Part shown: positions 58,101 to 64,000 of the stretch, in pieces | Layout of the letters: each line of letters opens with the position of its first letter | Numbering within the stretch: the stretch's first letter is position 1 | Assembly: GCA_007922305.1 (NCBI GenBank) | Contig: ML677364.1 | Coordinates: forward strand, 15,452,606 to 15,516,605 | Direction: 5' to 3' | DNA: 64,000 bases | From: Dermatemys mawii | Lineage: Eukaryota > Chordata > Testudines > Dermatemydidae | Program-made: the position numbers and the translations under genes | Notes under the pieces: generated by a model | What the model saw: the letters and a program-made list of their open reading frames with translations, nothing else | Told to the model about the DNA's origin: nothing | Database searches by the model: none

Positions 58101-61100
58101 CTATTAATCTATGAATATCAAAGTACTTCACAAAGAAGGCATATATCATTATCTTCATTGTACAGATAGGAAAACAAAGGCCCAGAGAGGGGGAATTACT
58201 TGTCTAAGGTCATACAGCCAACCATAGGCAGAGCTGAATAAAAACCAGGTCTCCTGAGTTCCAGCATCGTCACAATCAGCACAGTCACTGCAGCAATGCA
58301 TGAGAACTCTAGGCACGCTTCCTTACAAGCCAGCTTTCATTAGGTTTACACCATTGGGTTTATACCAAAGCCATGAGCAAAATAACTGAATTGTTAAAAA
58401 TGGGAAAGATTCACATCCTGTATTTACTATTCAAAACATTACCATACATTTAATGTTCAGGACTGAATTTTGTTTGTATTGTAAAACAGACCCCAGAGGG
58501 GGAAAGAAACTGATGAGGCATGTGGGTTGAGCTAGTTTATCTTAATCTTGCTGCACACTGTCCTTTTATTTTTCCCATGATATTTAAATTCATGTTTTTT
58601 CTTACTGTTTACAACAGTGAATTGAAAACTGACCTGGTTTCTTTGATTTGGCTGCTTTTGCTCCATCTCACAAACACATGGGTTTGTTCCTGCAGAGCTA
58701 GTCATTTGCATAAGACTTTGGGCAGTGAGCTTTCAACAATGGCCTGTTCCAAAGATCAGTGGAGTCAATGGGACAATTCTCGTCCACTATTTTAGGGTTT
58801 GGATTCAGACCGAAAAAGGGCACTGAAAGATTTTCTGCATAAGGACTTTGCAAACAGAAAGAAGATGGGAGGGAAGCAAATGGTCCAAATTTTGAGCCTA
58901 CCAATTTTTTTAGTGGCTCTTTAATACTAATTCTATACAAACAGCCACCAAGAACACTTTAAAACGCTTGTAATCAGGAGTGAAAGTAAAATACAGCTCT
59001 TATCAGTACGGGGCCCATTCTGCCCACCCCGCCCCCACCCCTGGAAGGGGCGGGGCCTCAGGCAGAAGGGGCAGGGCTAGGAGTAAGCATTCCCTGCCTA
59101 GCCAGTCCATCTGCGCTCCCTGGCCTTCGCTGCCTGGGGCACCAGCAGTGATTTAAAAGGGCTGAGGGCTCTGGCCACCACCAGGGACCGGAGCCCCGGG
59201 CCCTTTTAAATCATGGTCCTGAGGCAGCTACTTCTCACTCACTCCCCGTCAACAACCAGGGAGGCAAAAGGGGTAGTGACATTAAAGCGCTGCCACAGCA
59301 CCACTTTAAAGTTAGCGGTACGGGCCGGCACTGGTGGATACCTTTTACACGTACGCCGTACTGGCCCATACCCCTTTACTTTCACTCCTGCTTGTAATAG
59401 AAACACTATTTCCAGTCTGAGACTCAGAAAACTGAAATTGCAAGGCAACCAGTACATTTGTTTTGGGGAGAAGGCAGGAGGGGGGAAAAGGAACTATAAG
59501 TTGTGTTCAAGTGATGGGTGGGACGTGGGTCAATTTGGAAAGATTCCATGGCTCTGAACACATTAAGCTGCAGGATAACATACGTACAAATAGTGCTTGT
59601 GATCAATTTTCCACAACACATTTTTCTATCAAAAAATGCTACTTTGTCGAATGCAAAATATTCGATGGGAACAGGTCAATTTCAACAAATCTTTCAAAAG
59701 GAAACCAGACAAGTTTCCAGTAGAAGCCTGCCTGGTGTCCTGCCAACTTGCCTACCCCTGCCTCGCCAGCAGACCATCTGGTGAGCCGGGATTCCCCCAA
59801 CTTCCTGGCTCCTCAGCAGCTCCTGTGGTGGGATTGCCACAGAGCAGGGATCCCAAGAAGGATCTTTCATTTGGGAAACAGTGAAATATTCCCCCTCCAG
59901 GAACATTCTGTTGTTTCCAAAATGAAGTACTGCAGAATTTCTCTTCTGGAAAAATGTCTGAGATTTTGTCTTTCATCCCAACTTGGGATACAGTTTATTT
60001 CTAAAACCTTGAAACTTTTGCAGTGTGAGATTCATTTTCCCAGCCAAATCTACTTAAAATGAAATAGTCGGTGGGAAGAACAGACCATGTTTATGGCCCT
60101 TGATTCACCCAGGTGCTTAAGCATAGGCCTATCCTTAAATACAGGATAATTCCCATTCCATAGCTTAGCAAAGAAGTTCAAAGTTCTGATGACACTTACC
60201 TCCCAGATCATAAATGACAGTGAAAGGTGAAAGGTCAAATGCAGCCATCACATCTCTGCCACATATACTCCAAATTGCATTTAAACCATACATGAATTTG
60301 ATCATCTCTTCTTCTGATCTAGTCATTTAGAAGAACATTATTTGTAGCACAAGTAAATTATGACAAATTCATTTGTGGCTAGCATCATGTTACTCTTTCA
60401 CTAACTTTTATCACAATACATGTTCTCAGCCAACATGCCCAATAGACTACGGTGACCACTATTAATAAGAACTTGCACTACTAGCTATTCAAAACATTAA
60501 AAATAAATCCACTCTGTTTTCTACATTTTAATGAGACTTACTAGAAGAAAAACATGCTACACTTATCATCCAGCAGTGTGTTATGATGCTAAACCTAAAG
60601 GTCCCCAGGTGTTTTCCATTTAAGAGAATTTTTCATTGTGCCAACTATGGTACATAACAAACTATTCATGACAGGTTGCAAGTAAGAATTGTTTGCTTTG
60701 GTACCAAAGGGACAAGCATATTAGAAATAGCAGATACTTTCAGTACTGGGTACCATTGAAATAATGGGTTTTTCATGTGAATAGGACTAATCATCATATT
60801 TCACCATTAAAGTGGTAATACAAAACAGAAAAGTCATCCCAACACTAAATTGATTATTACCTGTAGAGAGCCCCAAAGAGGTCTTTTGATGAAACGCCAA
60901 AAGCTCGCTCATACTGGTTTTTTCCATCTCTTAAAAAACAATTACAAAATTGTGAGCATATTTTTGGTTTACACCTTGCTGCATAGGTGGCAATTTTGGC
61001 TTATTAAGGTACCTATTTTATTAAACTTACTAAGGAAAAAGGGAATCACCTTTGGCATTACAAGTGTTACCCTTTGTTTGATTGCTTGAATCATTCTGGA

Positions 61101-62037
61101 AGCTGTCTGTGCCACATCAAAAAATTCAAAAAGGAAATCAATCTCTACTTTGTTATTATTTAAACATTATTGGACACCGCTAAGTGGCATGGAACACAAC
61201 AGCTATTTGATGTACCAGAGACAGGGCTCAGATCCTCACCTGGGTGTAAATTGACACAGCTCCATAAAGAGTTGTGCTGACTTGTACCAGCTGAAATTCT
61301 GGTCCAAAATACACCGACTTCCTTCCTCACTTTCTTCTGCCTTTGGCAACACAACCAATTAGGATCCCTGCAAGCATCCCTCAGTCACTATTCATCATCA
61401 TTTGCCTGGCCGAGGGTTTCCCACCACAGAAACTGTCATCATGATTAAATATTCCCCTTGGGACACACCAAAGAAGCATAGTATAGAAGTCTGTTTCCTG
61501 AATCTGCAGTGACTTCATCCACTGAAACACTAGCAAACATAAGCGCATATAATAATAGTGATACACAGCACTTCAATATGCTTCTGAAACAATTACCATT
61601 CAATGTGTATCATAAGCAGGCAGGAGTGAACCGGGGATCTCTGGAGCTAAATGCATGCCCCTAAAGCCACATGGCTATTAGCTAATGCTGTAGCAGATTC
61701 ATTAATCGCCAAGAGGTCTCAGTGGCAACATATGGTACAGAGCACCACACCCAGGAGGTGTGTGGGTGACATATGTCTTCATTTTCTATTATTTCTCCAG
61801 AGACACACCTCTTCCCGAGCAGGTTCACAAATGTAGCAAAGTGCTTTATTGCAATGGGTGTTAGCACATTAATTCTGTACAAACAACATAAGATTTTGTC
61901 TCCTTACCTCACAGCATCTGTCAGGTAGTGCCAGCACAAATAGACGGTTTTGGAGTAGTACATCAAATTATGATACTGAGACTTGGGACTTGATTTTGTA
62001 AGATAGAGGTTAGAAAGCTCTGTGTTCCTGTAAAAGG
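54954..62037 (-). CDS. ASMT: Acetylserotonin O-methyltransferase, copy B (exons 3 to 8; 5' end beyond window)
   Basis: Exons on the minus strand: 62037-61908, 60929-60861, 60318-60200, 57254-57114, 55920-55798, 55165-54954. Lengths (130, 69, 119, 141, 123, 212 nt) and phases equal those of copy A, with GT-AG at every intron and no internal stop. Exons 1 and 2 are not in the window; from the spacing in copy A they should be a few kb past the right edge. Catalytic RILHDWAD is present. Unlike copy A, it keeps Tyr at the human Tyr108 position (NLMYYSK) and Asn at Asn302 (QLYSMNMLVQ), so it looks like the conventional enzyme. SAM motif I is DLGGCAGGLAQE. One oddity is Ser in place of the usual Pro in YDLSKVVQ. 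Introns are shorter than in copy A because many insertions are missing. Confidence 0.94.
55798..55920 (-). CDS. ASMT: ASMT copy B exon 7 (catalytic)
   Basis: [18 protein letters not shown] and [10 protein letters not shown]. One residue different from copy A (Ile for Val). Confidence 0.94.
57114..57254 (-). CDS. ASMT: ASMT copy B exon 6
   Basis: CAGGLAQE, then [15 protein letters not shown]. Four differences from copy A. Confidence 0.93.
57345..57545 (+). repeat. MIR-like SINE relic in copy B intron 5
   Basis: Partner of 40385-40550: atccatttttacagaagtag, gatttgttcatggtctcaca. Confidence 0.55.
58085..58310 (+). repeat. MIR-like SINE relic in copy B intron 5
   Basis: Partner of 42905-43130: atatcaaagtacttcacaaa, tacagataggaaaacaaagg, aaccaggtctcctgagttcc. 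Confidence 0.6.
58975..59390. mobile_element. hAT element, 416 bp, with perfect 8-bp duplication; empty site in copy A
   Basis: caggagtgaaagtaaa on the left and tttactttcactcctg on the right are perfect inverted repeats. The target cttgtaat is exact at 58967-58974 and 59391-59398. Copy A carries a single cttgtaat at the matching place (about 43941), the pre-insertion state. It is GC-rich inside, without a real open frame. Confidence 0.95.
60200..60318 (-). CDS. ASMT: ASMT copy B exon 5
   Basis: SEEEMIKFMYGLNAIWSI, ending IYDLGG. As far as I recall it is closer to the bird enzyme than copy A is. Confidence 0.93.
60861..60929 (-). CDS. ASMT: ASMT copy B exon 4
   Basis: DGKNQYERAFGVSSKDLF, 69 nt, same phase as in copy A. 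Confidence 0.93.
61615..61770 (-). repeat. SINE-like repeat with tRNA-like B box, intron 3 of copy B only
   Basis: Read on the minus strand it begins cacccacacacctcctgggt and ends gagatccccggttcactcc, where ggttcactcc fits a tRNA B box. Copy A lacks it near 47520. A relative is at 52681-52832. The tRNA-like part lies at the far end from the usual SINE layout, so the class is uncertain. Confidence 0.55.
61908..62037 (-). CDS. ASMT: ASMT copy B exon 3
   Basis: [18 protein letters not shown], then YHNLMYYSKTVYLCWHYL, with the pocket Tyr kept. Donor GTAAGG. Confidence 0.93.
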
Positions 62038-62916
62038 CTAAAAGGAAAGAGGTGCGTTAACATTTACAAACTTGTCACTGTGCAAAGTCTGTTTTACAGC
62101 ATAATCTTTTTAACAAGAACAAGCTGTAGAAATGCAACCAAAGCAGCAAAGCAACTGCAGGAGATTCTCCACTTTAGCTAGACCAGAGATGGGGGACGTC
62201 CCAGGGGCACGCATCGTAGCATACCATGTTTGCCCATCAGATTCTGCAAGAACTGGGGCGAAGGATTCCCGGATGTAACAAGTACACCCCATCACCATTT
62301 CTTTTTGAAAATGTATAAGACAAACACCTCTGGTGGCATCTCTTTCCTCTATGCTTTAAGTGTATGTGCTCAAAAGCATCTTATTTCAGCAATACCACCT
62401 AACATACCAGTCTTTTTTCACCTGGGGAGGAAACCAATAGGGAGAGTTAAGTCCCTAGGACATACCACCACCCATTATCCCTAACTTGAACAGCTCAGAC
62501 ACTCCTGAGGCCATCTACTGCTACTGGATTTCAATATTCTCGCTGGCTGATTAGGGGAGTCATCTCACAGATGCAAAGCTTTGGGCTCTCTCCATATGTC
62601 TTTAATGGATGGAGATAAGGGCTGGTATAGAATGTGTTCTCTCTCTTATAGCACAGGCAAACTCCCACTGAACTCAATGAGAGCTAGATTAGGCTGCTTT
62701 AAATCTATTTCTCAATGGTGTTTGATGGGAGGACTGGGGTATAGGCAATTCCAGGAGAGTCTCTGTGTGTGCTCAAAGCGGCTGCCACAGAAGAGAAAAG
62801 TTGCTCTGAAACATCCAGCTGAACTTCTATTAGCAGAATGGATGCTGCCTCATTTGTGCTCCTGCAGCTGGCCTGGTTGCCAAGGAAAGGGTGTAGTGGG
62901 CTTCTAAAATGACCAC

Positions 62917-63487
62917 AGATTGTCTACATGGTGAAATGGAATGGAAAACCTGTTTGGTAAGAGTTTCCTGTGCAGACACTATTATTTTGGAATATCAATA
63001 TATTTTTCCAATTTAGATTAATCCATTTTGGAAGTGGATCAAGCTAAACTGCAATAAGCAAACTCTTATTCCAGAATAAGGATACGTCTTCACTACCCGC
63101 TGGATCGGCGGGTAGCGATCGATCTTTTAGCGATTGATTCCTCACGTCTCGTTAAGACAGGAAAAATTGATCGCTAGCAGCGCTCCCGTTGACTCCATAA
63201 CTCCAGCTTGCCGAGAGGCACAAGCTGGAGTCGACAGGGGAGCGCGCCGCCAACCGCCGACACCATGAGGATGGCAGGTAAGTCGGCTGAAGATACGCCG
63301 ACTTCAGCTACATTATTAACGTAGCTGGAGTTGCATTTCTTCAGTTGATCCCTCCCCGCTGCCCGCAGAGATCCCTCCCCGCCCCCCGCCCTAAGAGTTT
63401 CCTCATGGGGTGCTACTGTGTAATGGCTGTGGTACTTTAAATTCACCCTTCCTTATTCCAAAATAACTTCTCAGTGTAGACATGGCC
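62917..63487. mobile_element. PIF/Harbinger-like element in unit B, split by a nested MITE
   Basis: Partner of 48854-49818: attgtctacatggtgaaatg on the left (the first bases are lost) and cagtgtagacatggcctaag on the right. Interrupted at 63080-63391 by a different element from the one that interrupts the A copy. Confidence 0.7.
63080..63391. mobile_element. Nested Harbinger-like MITE with TAA duplication
   Basis: Starts ggatacgtcttcactacccg and contains gatcggcgggtagcgatcga and acgtagctgg words. TAA flanks both ends (63077-63079 and 63392-63394). Same family as 53748-54026. The right end differs from that copy, so the right border rests on the TAA alone. Confidence 0.6.
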
Positions 63488-63551
63488 TAAGACCTAGTAT
63501 CTTTAGATCAGGAAATTTGAGACTGCGCTTTATGAAATAAAGATAATTAAT

Positions 63552-64000
63552 TGTGACGGAGTCAGACCAGAAGGGTATAGAAGAGTGCTGGAAGGCAGGT
63601 ATATCAGCCTCAGGATGTGTAGGTCTCTGTTCCCTGGATAGCCAAACAAAGGCTACTCCAGGCCAATCAGGAAGCTTCTAGAAAGGAGTAGAAACAGCTA
63701 GCCTGATTGGGACACCTGAAGCCAATCAGGGACTGGCTGAAACCAGATAGAAACCTCCCAGTTAGTCAGGTGGGGTGTGGGTGTCCGGAGCTGTGGAAGG
63801 AAGTGGTGCTGTTGGTGAGACTGAGTGGTGGACAACATATCATCCAGAAGGAAGGAGGCCCTGAGGTAAGGGTGAAGTGGAGTTTGAAGAAGCGGGGACT
63901 GCTGTGGGGAAGTAGCCCAGGGAATTGTATTGTGTTTTGTGCCTAAAAGGTCAGCCATCTTAGCTGATACTATTAGGGTCCCTGAGCTGGAGTCCAGAGT
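63552..64000 (+). mobile_element. LTR element inserted in unit B, cut by window edge
   Basis: tgtgacggagtcagacc starts directly after ataattaat, where the A copy (near 51748) continues with unique sequence. Matches the solo LTR at 33204-33863 in reverse over all the visible part. Whether it is solo or a complete element cannot be seen. It would lie in intron 2 of ASMT copy B, antisense to the gene. Confidence 0.8.

Larger units (their letters stand above)
54028..64000. repeat. Segmental tandem duplication, unit B (holds ASMT copy B, cut by window edge)
   Basis: Same order and orientation as unit A. The last clearly shared piece before the window edge is 63490-63550 (partner 51690-51748). The left border starts with agttcctttcattagctcag, partner near 35060. 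Confidence 0.8.

Overview
This is vertebrate nuclear DNA, most likely from a turtle or a close sauropsid relative. It is AT-rich and gene-poor, and it is packed with CR1 LINE pieces, hAT, Tigger and PIF/Harbinger-type elements, Penelope-like tails, MIR-like SINE relics and solo LTRs. The turtle assignment is my inference from the repeat mix and from the sequence of the one recognisable gene family. There is no bacterial-style gene organisation, no CRISPR array, and no rRNA or tRNA gene.

The only host genes I can support are two tandem, head-to-tail copies of ASMT (acetylserotonin O-methyltransferase, the last enzyme of melatonin synthesis), both on the minus strand. Copy A is complete: eight exons between 37019 and 52526 join in frame into 1041 nt (346 residues plus stop), with GT-AG at every intron. 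Copy B has exons 3 to 8 between 54954 and 62037, all open and in the same phases. Its exons 1 and 2 should lie beyond the right edge. The duplicated unit reaches into the 3' flank (about 35060 in A, about 54028 in B), so the unit is about 19 kb long and its junction is close to 54.0 kb.

The main observation is that the copies differ where it matters. Copy B keeps Tyr and Asn at the positions equivalent to human Tyr108 and Asn302 of the substrate pocket, while copy A has Phe and Ile there. Both keep the catalytic His-Asp pair. Of 34 differences I count over exons 3 to 8, 21 fall in exons 3 to 5 and only one in exon 7. From my memory of the bird and mammal proteins, A is the derived copy and B the conserved one.

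The duplicated blocks also act as an insertion clock. Several elements occur in only one copy, and the other copy shows the empty site: a hAT element in B at 58975, a Penelope-like palindrome in A at 37917, a Penelope-like tail in A at 43156, a CR1 tail in A at 38801, and different nested insertions into the same Harbinger-like element near 49 kb (A) and 63 kb (B).

Layout: 0-5 kb, Ty3/Gypsy pol relic, CR1 reverse-transcriptase relic and an unassigned stretch; 5-25 kb, mostly unique sequence with hAT elements (7958, 22783), LTR-like elements (10.2 kb, 17.9 kb) and SINE/LINE relics; 25.4-29.6 kb, a cluster of three Tigger-type elements, one carrying a broken transposase and a nested hAT element; 29.6-35 kb, sparse sequence with a solo LTR at 33204; 35-53.7 kb, duplication unit A with ASMT copy A; 54-64 kb, unit B with ASMT copy B, cut by the window edge.
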